Shown here piece by piece: positions 1-10,080 of a stretch of 64,000 nt of DNA. A model generated the notes under the pieces. The model had not been told where the DNA came from, did not search any database, and saw nothing but the letters and a program-made list of their open reading frames with translations. Every line of letters starts with the position of its first letter. The first letter of the stretch is position 1. This DNA comes from Membranipora membranacea. Its lineage: Eukaryota > Bryozoa > Gymnolaemata > Cheilostomatida > Membraniporidae. The stretch spans positions 9,610,001 through 9,674,000 of the forward strand of contig OU612075.1 in assembly GCA_914767715.1 (NCBI GenBank), read 5' to 3'. Made by a program: the position numbers and the translations under genes.

Positions 1-294
1 CAAATTTGTCGCAGGGAAAGTCTCCTTCTTTTTATTCTTTAATACATCCCAAACAGGTTTTGTATTACCTTTAGACTCTTTAATAGTATTAGAAATAGCT
101 CTTTTCTTCTTTTGTCTGATCATATTAGTGACATAATTTCGCTGTTTTTTATATCCTTCCCAATCACCGTTTTTTTTGAGTTGATCTCTGATTTTGATGT
201 TCATTTTTACCTCATCATCCAACCATTTTGGAAGATTATGCGTTCTTACAAAACGAGTCTTCTCAAACACGAGTTTTGATATAAGATGAATCAT
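1..294 (-). mobile_element. Non-LTR retrotransposon ORF2 fragment
   Basis: Read on the minus strand, one frame is open from about 294 to the window edge and continues outside. The peptide includes NLPKWLDDEVKMNIKIRDQL, then YKKQRNYVTNMIRQKK and later KPVWDVLK. This order (P-W-L/..I..RD.L../YK..RN.V...IR..K/..W..L) is the usual linker between endonuclease and reverse transcriptase in LINE-type ORF2 proteins. The catalytic RT motifs would lie beyond position 1, so the clade cannot be assigned. Just upstream of the open frame is a short (TCAA)n tract with an in-frame stop, so the copy is probably 5'-truncated. Confidence 0.8.
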
Positions 295-1070
295 CAATCA
301 ATCAATAGCTTTGCATCATAACAAGTTCATGTCCTTGACAATCAACATATTATTTGGAAGTTTGGCCGCTACTCTAGTCACAGACTATCTGGCTGACGCA
401 TGCTTTAATTTATTTTCTTTTGAACAATTATTTTTAAATCTAGTTAAGATTATTACTTTGTAGCAGAATACAGAATAAAAGTAATGTTGTTGTTACTACT
501 GATGTAAAAAAGCTGTAAATTGATACATGGACGTTGTTGAACATGTTGTATCAGATAGAGTGGGTGTTATGAAGACGTGTTTGGTCTTCTGGTGTGATAG
601 CAACACCTACTAGAGAGTGTCTTTCATTGACTCTTCAGAATTTGATTGTATCTTCAAATGTATTGTATCAAAGTCAAAGTTGACCTTCAAAAATATTATC
701 AACAAAACCACTATTTCAAAGGGCAACATTAGAACGTGATTAATGGAACAGTGGCTTACAGCACACTATGCATCTATGCAAGGCAGAAAATGACAAGAAA
801 AACCCCGGAATTGTGGGACTCCAGGAGCGAATTTTTTCTAGGTAGAAATTTTCAACCTAGCAAATGCAATTACAACCTAGACTCTCAAATTTCTACCCTA
901 GAAATGACGCAGAATTTATCTGCATATCACGAACTTACGTCACATTTTTTTTTTCACAGGGAAGTAAATTTTTCCAGGTAGGAAAATATCACCTTGTTTT
1001 TAATAATCTACACCCTAGTAAATCAGTCTCCTACCCATAGTTCTGCTTTCCAGGTAGGATTTGCCACCAG
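295..1070. other. No gene recognised
   Basis: AT-rich sequence with no convincing exon. From about 740 it carries degenerate short motifs (CCTAG, GGTAGAAA, TTCCAGG) that lead into the repeat that follows. Confidence 0.5.
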
Positions 1071-1432
1071 ATGATTTTTTTCAAGGTGGAATTATTCCAC
1101 TCTGGTAAAGATATCTCTGCCTGGAATTTGAAAAAAAAATTACAGGCAGAAAAATTCTTCCTGGAACAGCACAACAAATTTTCCAAGGAAGCATTTTCGA
1201 CAGGTAGAAAATGAATTCCACCCCTGAAAGTTAAAAATTTCTGCCTAGAATGAGAGCAAGGTTTCACGGGCAGAGCAAAACTTTTTCGGGGTCAAGGACT
1301 TTTTTATCTAGGTGGAGACATTCCACCCTGGTATAGAAGTCTCTGCATGGAATATTGCAAACTTTTTTTACGGGCAGAAAAATTCTTCCTGGAACTGCCA
1401 AACAAATTACCGTGAATCACTGGGTAAGGCTC
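1071..1432. repeat. Diverged ~230-bp tandem duplication
   Basis: The stretch 1071-1172 (TTTTTTTCAAGGTGGA... to ..GGCAGAAAAATTCTTCCTGG) recurs with mismatches at about 1299-1403. Shared landmarks in order are a T-run, AGGTGGA, TTCCAC.CTGGTA, TCTCTGC.TGGAAT and CAGAAAAATTCTTCCTGGAAC. No coding content is apparent. Confidence 0.55.
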
Positions 1433-2461
1433 GGCCAAACTTATTAGTTTTCCAGGTGGCTGGTCAGGATAAAGTCAAGATATAATGTTTTTCATCAGAT
1501 GGGTCACACCAAAATTTATTCACTGATTTGGGTTAAATGTGGGTTGAACTTGCATGTTTGGCTCTGTCCGAGGACTGAGAAATACAGGTGCCTTAAGGGT
1601 GCGGCTGCCAAGTTACTCTCAGTTTGCAGGCAGGTCGGAGCACATCTGGGGCATCAATTGGGTCCAGTAGTCAGTAGACTGCAGCAGGATTTGTGAAAGT
1701 GAAGTCAAAATTTCATTGATTCCATAACATGGCCTTTATTTATGTTAGTAACCTGTAGTACCACTGAATTTAAATGCTAGTCTCTGTTAATGAAACTGGT
1801 ATAGTGCCAAGGAGTAATCCATGAGTGTACCTATAGACTTATTAATTAAGTCCATGAGTGTACCCAAGGTAATCCACTACCATCTATTATCTAGTGGGAA
1901 TGATAATACTTCAGTGTACAAAGGCATGTGTGTTGAGTAGGCCATTGTTGTACAGATAACTTGCCAATGGGCCTTTTGACTGATTATAAATTATACACAC
2001 TAATCCTATAATTAACATATTTTCGAACAAATCATCGGTAATTGTCTCCCTTGTTAAGAAACCAACTTTGAATATATCATATCTCAAATAGAAATATTTT
2101 CTTACAACAATGAACAATGTAGATTAACCTGCCAGTTTGAATGCTCAAAAGCAGTGGTAATAATTTTGCCTTATTAAAGTCATTGAAAATGTGCAATGCA
2201 TCCGGTAAGTAACTATTCGGAAATAATTTTTAGTGAGATGGGGTTGTAGAAATTTCTTCAAGCAGTCCAACAATACAAGGAAACGCTACCTACATATATT
2301 TGGTGGCCAGTCAGCAAACTGAAACTGATGTAATATACTCATGCCTCCGCCAAACAATTGCCCTTTCTCTCTTGCCCTTCTCACCCAAATCGCAACACGG
2401 AAATTACCAGGAACAATTCAGATAATGCCAAGCAATTTTTTTCAAATTTCCAGCAATTTCC
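1433..2461. other. No gene recognised
   Basis: Unique-looking sequence without a supported exon. Short open frames at 1499-1696 and 2341-2544 have no coding signature that I recognise. The sequence joins the repeat array at about 2462. Confidence 0.5.
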
Positions 2462-3448
2462 TCATACTTTTCCAGGTTGTCTTTTCCCAGGGTGAAATAT
2501 TCTCCCTGGTGTTTTATTCTACCCCCTTGAAAATTGCTGTCTAGAAATTGACTTGAATGAGCATGGAATTTCTGAAATCAACTTGTAAATTTCTTGTGTA
2601 ATTCAGGGTGGAATAAGGATTGATTTTTCCGGTATTCAAATATCTAGGGTGAAGATCTCCAGGGTGTAATCAACCCAATTATCTCAAATTGAAATCATAA
2701 AATCCGGGGTCATTTACTACCCTTAGAAAACCGTCCCAAATCGCCGCATGGAGATTACCCGGAAAAAACTGAAAAAGCCAAGGAAAAACCAAGAATACAC
2801 CATGGAAAATTTCTTAAATATTCCAGTACTTTTCCGGGTTGTAGACATGCATAGTGGGAGACATCAGTTACCACCACTTTTTGAGCTACAGTGAAATTAA
2901 AGTTTATATTATAAAGACTCTTATAGCGGGTCAGTTTCTAGACTGGGCTTCAGTCCAACAACAACAAACTGAACCCATTCAGCCAATCAAAACAAAACCA
3001 AAGCGCAAGCACATGTGTCTATTCAGAAATGCACAATAGTGATACATGAGTAGATAACACCACAGAAGCAATATCCAAAACAACCAATAACACAGACAAG
3101 GCTCTATTGTTGAAACATATGAAATTATTTGCTATGCTGCAGAGGTTAGACAGTACCCAGATGGAGAGCGGACAACTCCAACTAAAGGCACAAATTCGAG
3201 CTCAGAAATTTGTTTTATTGTTTTCCTATTCTCTCTCACTTTGATGATTAATATAGAAGTCTTTGTTTTCTTCTATTTGAATGCATTTCCATTCTATACT
3301 CGCTCACCTGGCTGAGAATGGAAACGTGAATATACTTTCACGGCTTTTGTTAAATAAGTTGATGCTATGAAGAACAAAACGCGTTTATCTTTTGCAAAGA
3401 AGGTTTTTTATTGTCTGCGAAAAAAACAATAATAGATAAGTCACATTC

Positions 3449-3852
3449 TCACTTTCCTGGTACTCTGCAATATCCTCTGGGGCTACACATTTGAGGTGCT
3501 GTGCAGTGGCTGAAAAAAACATCAAATGAGATGGAATTATACAGACATGGAAGAGCTGCACCAAATATCATGCGTGCGAATACTAAAGTTTTTAATCAAC
3601 CGAAGCACATCCTATTTACCTTGTGAATCAGTTATGGAAATCAAAAGAAGCTTCAATCATTTCGTGAATCAATTCAAATTCAATTAAAAAAATCATCAAT
3701 AGTACCAATGTAAAATTTAATTGGTCCTAGAAGCCGTCTACAATAAAGAATGTCAGTAAATAATGGACTTACTGATGACTATCGCACTTTTTTGCCTCGG
3801 TGAATCCGGCTACCATCAGGAGTACTGCAACTGTTGCGGCAATTATCTTGAT
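3449..3852 (-). pseudogene. Decayed cysteine-rich peptide gene, copy A
   Basis: This is the leftmost member of the family described under copy B. The signal exon is 3773-3852 and the mature exon 3449-3509; the intron (3510-3772) keeps GT and AG. Three lesions are visible. The start codon is ATC instead of ATG (3850-3852). The TATA element upstream is altered (TATCAAA). The noncoding-exon donor region is replaced by an (ACTTT)n tract. The mature exon is still open and would read loops DSHHH, TAPQM and SPRGY between the four cysteines, then RVPGK and stop. A poly(A) signal remains at 3407-3412. Promoter, first exon and start are all damaged, so I infer an inactive copy; rescue by a downstream Met codon in the leader is unlikely to give a working signal peptide. 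Confidence 0.8.
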
Positions 3853-4107
3853 TCTTACTGTGATATAAAAACAGACAACAGCATCATGATAGTTTTTGTT
3901 TAGGTGACTACCCTGCTCAGATGAAAATGTTGTAACACCACATCGACTAGCAGGAGTTTAACATTGTACTTAGTTCTACCTTAGAGGAATAGAGGAATGC
4001 AGCATTCACAGGAGTCAAGTTGGCCTTTTTGCACCTTTGTTAGTGGACATTGATGCTAGCTCACATTGAGTCAACCCAGAACTTGCAGAACTAAACAGAA
4101 CAATAAG

Positions 4108-4135
4108 TTTTACTTTACTTTACTTTACTTTACTT
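4108..4135. repeat. (ACTTT)n microsatellite
   Basis: Five to six copies of a 5-bp unit, sitting where intact copies have the first-exon donor site of the minus-strand peptide gene. Confidence 0.85.
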
Positions 4136-4198
4136 GGTGTTTCTTCTTCTCTGTGAGTACTTGTTAAAGGACCTGCTGTTTGATAACTAATCAGCAAG

Positions 4199-4424
4199 CA
4201 GGGGCGTAGTTTAGGAAAAATGGTGGGGGAGGCAAAAGTCCGAGCCAAGTCAGAAGCATCACCAGTAGGGGTGCAGTAAACTCCTTAAGGCATATAACTG
4301 GCAAATTGATATCCCGGAGAAGCTGATTCTGACAAAGATCATTCAGTTATAGTTTTCTTAGGCCACTATTATTTAGCTTTCTAAGAGGCACTGCAGCCCT
4401 GCCTCCCCTAAAACTACAAGCCTG
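4199..4424. mobile_element. Possible hAT-like MITE, degraded
   Basis: The left end reads CAGGGGCGTAGTTTAGG and the right end, on the opposite strand, CAGGCTTGTAGTTTTAGG, an imperfect terminal inverted repeat like that of the better-supported element at 60071. Flanking 8-mers do not match, so a target-site duplication is not demonstrated. It interrupts the region upstream of decayed copy A and is absent at equivalent sites of the other units. Confidence 0.4.
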
Positions 4425-4526
4425 GCACGTTCTCTTGTACGTGGCAAGGATCGAAGTTGTTTTTCATCTAATGCAATGCTGGCGGATACCAGTGCTTCAG
4501 TTGCTTGTTTTCACTTTTGGGTATAC

Positions 4527-4581
4527 CAGCACATCACCAGCACATCACCAGCACATCACCAGCACATCACCAGCACATCAT
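4527..4581. repeat. 11-bp tandem repeat (CAGCACATCAC)x5
   Basis: Five near-perfect consecutive copies. A two-copy version sits at the equivalent site of units 2 and 3 (about 31827 and 49883), so the repeat number differs among units. Confidence 0.9.
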
Positions 4582-6987
4582 CAACTAAAATACCACTCTA
4601 ATCTATGCCCAGATACAAGAGTGAGTTGTTGATCCGATCCAATACCACATTGACGTTAAAGAGGTTGCATACAATCGGATGTTGTGAGAGCCAGGTATTT
4701 CATGGCGAAGTATCGTGGCTACTGATTCTGTCAACAGGATATAGAGAAACACATCCTGTCACTCAACTGCAAAATTTCCACGACCGAGTTTTGCTATTTC
4801 GTGAAAATGAATGCTTGATTTAAAGGTCTTTGCGTCAACACCTTTACACCAGCGACACCTCAGAATCTGATATAATGGTTGGCCCAAAGTCCGATTATTT
4901 AAGTCAACTACATTGAGGGATATGTTGTATATGGTCTCTCAATTCTTTCAAATGATCAATATCTGTTTTGTGAGCAGGGAGTTCCGTCAATAGATTCTTT
5001 ATTTCTTTTTCTCTGTACCGCTGGAGACAATTTTGGAAAGAGAAATTGTTTCCTTCTTGCCTCTGTTTCTCTGTTTTTGCACTGGCATTTGACAAGCATA
5101 GTCTAGGGAGTCAGGAGTGGTCTCAAGGTGAAAAGTTTAGATTTGTGTCTTGTTAGGTCCAAGTTCAGTTCTCGGCACAGACGGTCATTCCTGATTTGGT
5201 ACTGGTATGCCATTCATCCTCGCAAGGTCCTTGCTGAGCGGAACTAAAATAACAGAGGTCCACTAAGTCTATACACATCCCACATGCAGTAAAAATGATC
5301 TCCTCTGCAGCTGCTCAATATATAGAGCGCAATGGTTCCCTGTACCTGTAGCCTATAGAGGATAACTCTCTCCGCATAGAAGACTTTGACATAGCACGAT
5401 CGCTTTTGCTGATTAAAGGGAATAGAGATCATATCACAATAATAAGACCTCAATGCTGACGGTGTGTTTTTAACAGCTCATATCTGTAACTGCAACAAAC
5501 AAATCTCAAAAGACTACACAACATGCATAGGATCAAAGTTCTTTTTCATCTGATATGATGCTGGTGGATACCGATGATGCAAATATGCAGCCAAAGTGGA
5601 GAAACTTTGACATCAAGTTGTGCTTGATGCACGGTTAGAACTTTCTTCCAGGTTTTTTTTACGCTATGTAGAAGCCTTGCACAAGCTGATTCTGAACCCT
5701 GGTGTTAAAGATTCCCTGCTTGAGATGCGTATTTGCACCGTTGGTATCGACCAGCACAGAATTCCTCATAGAAATCAAAGCTTCAGACAAACGGATGCTG
5801 TGAAATTCAGGTATTTTATGATGAATTGTCATGTGATTACCAATTCTGTTAACAGGATATGGAGCAACACATCCTGTATCTCAACTGAAAAGTTTCCACG
5901 ACCGATTTTTGTTATTAAGTGAAAATAAACGATTGATGTAAAGGTTCTTGCGCCAACACCTTTACACTAGCAACACCTCAGAATCAAAATACTTCCACTG
6001 GGTGGTTCAAAATCCAGATTTTAAACTCCACTACATTGGGGGATATGTTGCATAGTCTCTCAATCATTTTAAATCATCAGTATCTGTTTTGTGAGCTAGC
6101 CCAGAAGCAGTAATTTCTATCAATAGATTCTGGAAGCCAAAAACAAGCACATATTTCTTTTTCTCAGTAGGTTATGCTGGGGACAATTTCCAAAAAAGAC
6201 ATGGTTTCGTGTCTTGCCTCTGTTTCTCTGCTTTTTGCACTCGCAATTGATAAGCATTATTTAATATTTAGGGAGTCAGGAGTGGTCGAAAGATTAGGGA
6301 GCAGACTAGTGTTCTGTTAGGTCCAAATACAATTCTCGGCACCGACAGTCATTCTTGATTTGGTACTGGCAGGCCATTCATCCTCACCAGGTCCTTGCGA
6401 AGCAGGATTTAAATTCGAGAGGTCCACTGTCTGTTTACTCATCCCACATGCAATAAATTTGATCCCCTCTGTAGCTCTTCAATATTTCTATTATTTCTTA
6501 GAGTCATAGTGCAGCAAAAAATTGTTCAGCAACTGTAAGGGAAAACCTTTACATCAAGTGCTCGATTTCACGCAATAACAAAGCTCGGTCAGTGAAATTT
6601 TCCAGTAGAGTGACATGATGTGTTTCTCTACATCTTGTTAACAGAATTGGTAATCACATGACGATTCACCATGAAGTACCTGAATTTCACAGCATCCGTA
6701 TGTCTGAAGCCTTGATATCTATGAAGAGTTCAGTGCTGGTGTATACCAACAGTGCAAATTTGCAACTCAAGCTGCACATCTTTAACGCCAGGGTTCAGAA
6801 TCAGCTCATGCAAGGTTTCAACATAGAGAAAAATATCTTGAAGAATCTTAAACCTTGCATTAGCACAACCTGATGTCAAAGTATCTCCGCTTGGGCTGCA
6901 TATTTGCCCCACTGGTATCCGCCAGCATTGCATTAGATGAAAATGAACTTTGATCCTTGCCACGTACAAGAGATCTCGCTGATTAAC

Positions 6988-7072
6988 TATAAAAACAGCA
7001 GGTCTTGTAACAAGTACTCACAGAGAAGAAGCACACAGAGTTAAGATTACAACAAGTCTGAAACACCCACAG
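6988..7072 (+). promoter_or_regulatory. TATA box and noncoding first exon of copy B
   Basis: TATAAAAA at 6988-6995. The predicted start is about 30 bp downstream, and the noncoding exon ends at 7072 before a GTGAGT donor. The same layout is conserved in the other copies on both strands. Confidence 0.65.
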
Positions 7073-7734
7073 GTGAGTTTTAAAAAAAAGCTGACAGAAA
7101 GATTGAGAAAGAGAGTGAAAATATTTACTGTGAGACTTGCCTAGGGCAAGTACAGTTCATCACTTTGACAATAAAAACTCAATGACACACTTTCTTAAAT
7201 TTGTTGGGCTTTTGTCTTTGTTTATATCTTTGGATTTATCATGCATCATCTTGTATCTGTGGAAATGCTATACTTCCTTTTTTTTGAAAAACATATAGTG
7301 AATGATTGAGAAAAAGATCGAAAACATTTACAGTGAGACTTGCATAGGGCAAATACAGTTTTTTAAGGCGCGCATATATCACTTCGCCAATTAATACTTT
7401 TTTATCGTAAACCCCTATGATACTGATAGATCAAAATTAATAAATCATTCAATCAAAGACAATGATCAGTCACCTTCATGATAAATTTCCTAGAGGAGGG
7501 AAAAGTGATTATTTGCTAGCTGAGGGTACCTAATGTTAGCTAGTAGTTTGCAAAAAGGCCAACTTTACTCCTGTGAATGCTCTATTCCTATAAAGAAGAA
7601 CTTAGTACTATGTTAACTTTGAGAAGCAGCATCTCCTAGCCGATGCGGTGTTACAACATTCTCATCTGAGCAGAGCATTCACCTAAACAATAACTATCCT
7701 CTCACTATTGTCTATTTTTATATTCACAGTAAAA

Positions 7735-8178
7735 ATGAAGATAATCGCCGCAACAGTTGCAGCACTCCTGATGGTAGCTGGATTCACCGAGGCACAAAAA
7801 TGCCGTGGTCATATGTGAGTACAGTATTTACTGATATTCTTTATTGTAAAAGGTCTCTAAGACCAATTAAATTTTACGTTCATACTCATAATGAGTTTTT
7901 TTAATTGAATCAAGGAGTTGTAGACCTCCTTGATTGAATCTAAGTTGATTCACGAAATGATCAAAGATACTTTTGATTTCCACAACTAATACACAAGGTT
8001 AATAGGAAGTGCTTTGGTTAATTGAAAACTTTTTTGGTTTGATGTCGATGTCGATGTTTGTGTTGATGTTTGTGTTGATGTTGTTGTTGATGTTATATTT
8101 GATGTCTTTTTCAGGGACTGCCAATTACCTAGAAAATGTAGCCCCAGAGGATATTGCAGAATGGAGTGGGGGAAGTAA
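7735..8178 (+). CDS. Secreted cysteine-rich amidated peptide precursor, copy B
   Basis: Type member of the family. Exons are 7735-7814 and 8115-8178, joined in phase 2; a 5' noncoding exon ends at 7072 and the acceptor is TATTCACAG just before the start. The 47-residue product starts MKIIAATVAALLMVAGFTEA, a typical signal peptide with likely cleavage after TEA. The mature peptide begins QKC (possible pyroglutamate) and has four cysteines with loops RGHMD, QLPRK and SPRGY (C-x5-C-x5-C-x5-C). It ends RMEWGK-stop, where Gly-Lys fits carboxypeptidase trimming and C-terminal amidation. Six Lys/Arg against two acidic residues make it cationic. AATAAA lies at 8213-8218. I recognise no named family. 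Two disulfides are inferred; host-defence or toxin-like activity is a hypothesis only. Confidence 0.85.
8040..8100. repeat. GATGTT-rich microsatellite before the mature-exon acceptor
   Basis: Impure (GATGTTTGTGTT)n / (GATGTCGATGTT) tract about 15-75 bp upstream of the acceptor of copy B. Plus-strand copies D, E, G, H and J carry the same tract in different lengths; minus-strand copies lack it. It may affect branch-point spacing. Confidence 0.8.
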
Positions 8179-9087
8179 ATGATGCGACTTATATCATTGT
8201 ATATTCTCAGACAATAAAAAACTTTCTTTGCAAAAGTTAAAAACCATTTTTTTTTTATACCTCCGTACCAAAACCTAACGTCCATCAATTTGACAAAAAC
8301 CGTGATCAATTATCGTAATAACTCCAAACTCATCGCAGTGAGAAAGTAATTCAAATGGAAATAGAAATAAGTAGAGACTTTCATACATGTGGTGACACTG
8401 TCCACATGTTACAGATGATCACATGAAGTAATATGCCTGAAAACTAACACCAAAATTACAAGAAGAACTCATGCAGATGAATACAAATAAGTTTGTCTAC
8501 TCTTGAACAGAGAGGACATAACCCCTCTGAGTATGCCTTATCATATCTTTCATTTTTTGAGGTAATAAAAGGGATATACCGTCACACCATGTCAACCATT
8601 GGCAAATAGAGCACAACTAACATACACATTTATCAGACATTGGAGAGCAAAATATTGTATTTTAAGCAAGTTTTGACAATTTGTGTATTTTTTAAAACTA
8701 ATAATTGTTTCCTTTTCTTTCACTTTAAAAATGTGCAAAATAGTAGCCACAAATTAGTTTTTTTTTGTATTTTGGTATTAAGGTATTCCTCTCCAATTAT
8801 AAAATGGGGCCAAGTCACATGCTGGAATGAACTCCATTAGATAAAAAGAAACAAAATGCTAAAAAATTTTCATGTCAAAAACATATAAGTTCCACCGGAG
8901 CTCTCTGGTTCAACCTCTAGGCATCATTTCTGCTATGTATGACCTTCTATCTTAGAAGGAAAACATGGCTAGCTGATGATGACTGGTATGTTTCTCATCT
9001 GAAAATAGCAGGACAACTGATGTATCATTCATTATAACTAGGGGCTGGGAGGAGTTGCATATGTGGCAATGGTATGGGTAGAGGTAC

Positions 9088-9348
9088 CTAAGGTGGGCAA
9101 AAACTGTGTAATCCCACTGCGATAAATAATAGAGTGAAGCTCACAGCTCCAAATATGAAAGGAAACATAAAAGTGCAAGTTTCACGAGCATCTGGGAAAC
9201 ACCATACTGTGATCAATGGAATAAACATAAATATGGCCATATATATTTTACTAAAACGAATCAGAAGATTCCACCAATGGGTTTCTACTGCTCTGAATTC
9301 ATTTGGCTTTTGGATTTGTCTTTTCCTCCTATACCAACAGAGCTTCAC
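9088..9348 (-). other. Unassigned open frame with two hydrophobic segments
   Basis: An 86-codon frame reading MKLCWYRRKRQIQ.. with two membrane-like stretches (IYMAIFMFIPLITVW and FMFPFIFGAVSFTLLFIAVG). It lies ~200 bp upstream of the lectin-type promoter and points away from it. Related frames occur at 27227-27469 and 45304-45519. In other copies (near 20430, 38440, 56800) small indels or substitutions shorten or shift it. The uneven preservation argues against a functional gene; it may be a relic membrane-protein exon or chance. Confidence 0.2.
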
Positions 9349-9556
9349 GAGATGTTTGATCTAAAAGTATGACATTTTTAACAATGCACCATATAATGTT
9401 ACACAGTAGCTGATTATCTGCCCACATAAGCGTAAGCAGTGCAAAAAGAAATCCGGTTACATGCTAACCAATGAACGGAACGACCCTCTACGCAAATAAA
9501 ATGTATTAACAAGAGATCGCCGGTTGGTTTGGTCATAAATATACAATAAGGAGTGG

Positions 9557-9620
9557 TATAAGAGTCAGGCCTCGGCCCTGCCAGTTAGCATTATCAGCAT
9601 TTGAAGCTTACAGCATAAAG
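9557..9620 (+). promoter_or_regulatory. TATA box and 5' UTR of lectin-type signal exon K1
   Basis: TATAAG at 9557-9562, 64 bp before the ATG, followed by a conserved leader (CCAGTTAGCATTATC..). This fits a short-UTR, TATA-driven transcript. Confidence 0.55.
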
Positions 9621-9663
9621 ATGAATTCTTTTGTCGCTGTTTTGCTCGCTGCAGGACTTTCAG
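9621..9663 (+). CDS. Orphan lectin-type signal-peptide exon K1
   Basis: The 43-nt coding exon reads MNSFVAVLLAAGLS plus one base, followed by a strong GTAAGT donor. Length, phase 1 junction and residues match the signal exon of the C-type lectin gene at 60858-60900 (MNYLVALLLAVGTS). In the following 10 kb I find no lectin-domain exon, so the copy appears to be a promoter plus signal exon without a body. Alternatively it could splice to an exon too short or too diverged for me to recognise. Confidence 0.55.
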
Positions 9664-10080
9664 GTAAGTGAAACAGATTGTATATATAATAATAATATAT
9701 AATTATAATATATTCTGTTAATTTGTCAATCTATCTGATCTCTAGCTTTCTTAGCCTCCCATCTTATCTATAATATTTGGATCTGTAGATTGAGCTTTAT
9801 TCCTCGCATTTATTGCGGTGGGCGTACAAAGTTTTCCCCAAATTAGAAGGCAGGGCCAGTACATAGCAGGAGTTACACCATCGTCGCCAACATCAATAGA
9901 AAATGCTGCCCTCATTTATTTATAGCCAAAATATAGTTCTAGGTTACAATAAGTCAACCCAAAAAAAATTTGACCTTCTTTGCATTATTATTTTGTATGG
10001 ATGAGCCAGTTGAACCATCCATCCATACTTGTACTAATTAGACTTTTTTCTGCATCATTTACCCCCTTATGTCATACTTT

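Larger units (their letters stand above)
4434..7080. repeat. Palindrome P0 (arms of ~1.2-kb sub-repeats)
   Basis: The left arm holds a divergent sub-repeat (4434-4930) and a typical one (about 5240-6440). The right arm (about 6545-7080) is inverted and leads into the promoter of copy B. The central inverted-repeat element of the other palindromes is reduced to one end (about 6488-6540). No gene is recognised inside. Confidence 0.6.
2462..10080. repeat. Higher-order repeat, short diverged unit (U0)
   Basis: It starts with the same TCATACTTTTCCAGG block that opens the later units. Relative to unit 1 it lacks the material matching about 10620-11100 and 11200-12310, so the minus-strand peptide gene lies much closer to the block start. 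It carries one decayed minus-strand peptide gene, a short palindrome, one intact plus-strand gene and one lectin-type signal exon. It is more diverged than the other units, consistent with an older edge of the array. Confidence 0.75.
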
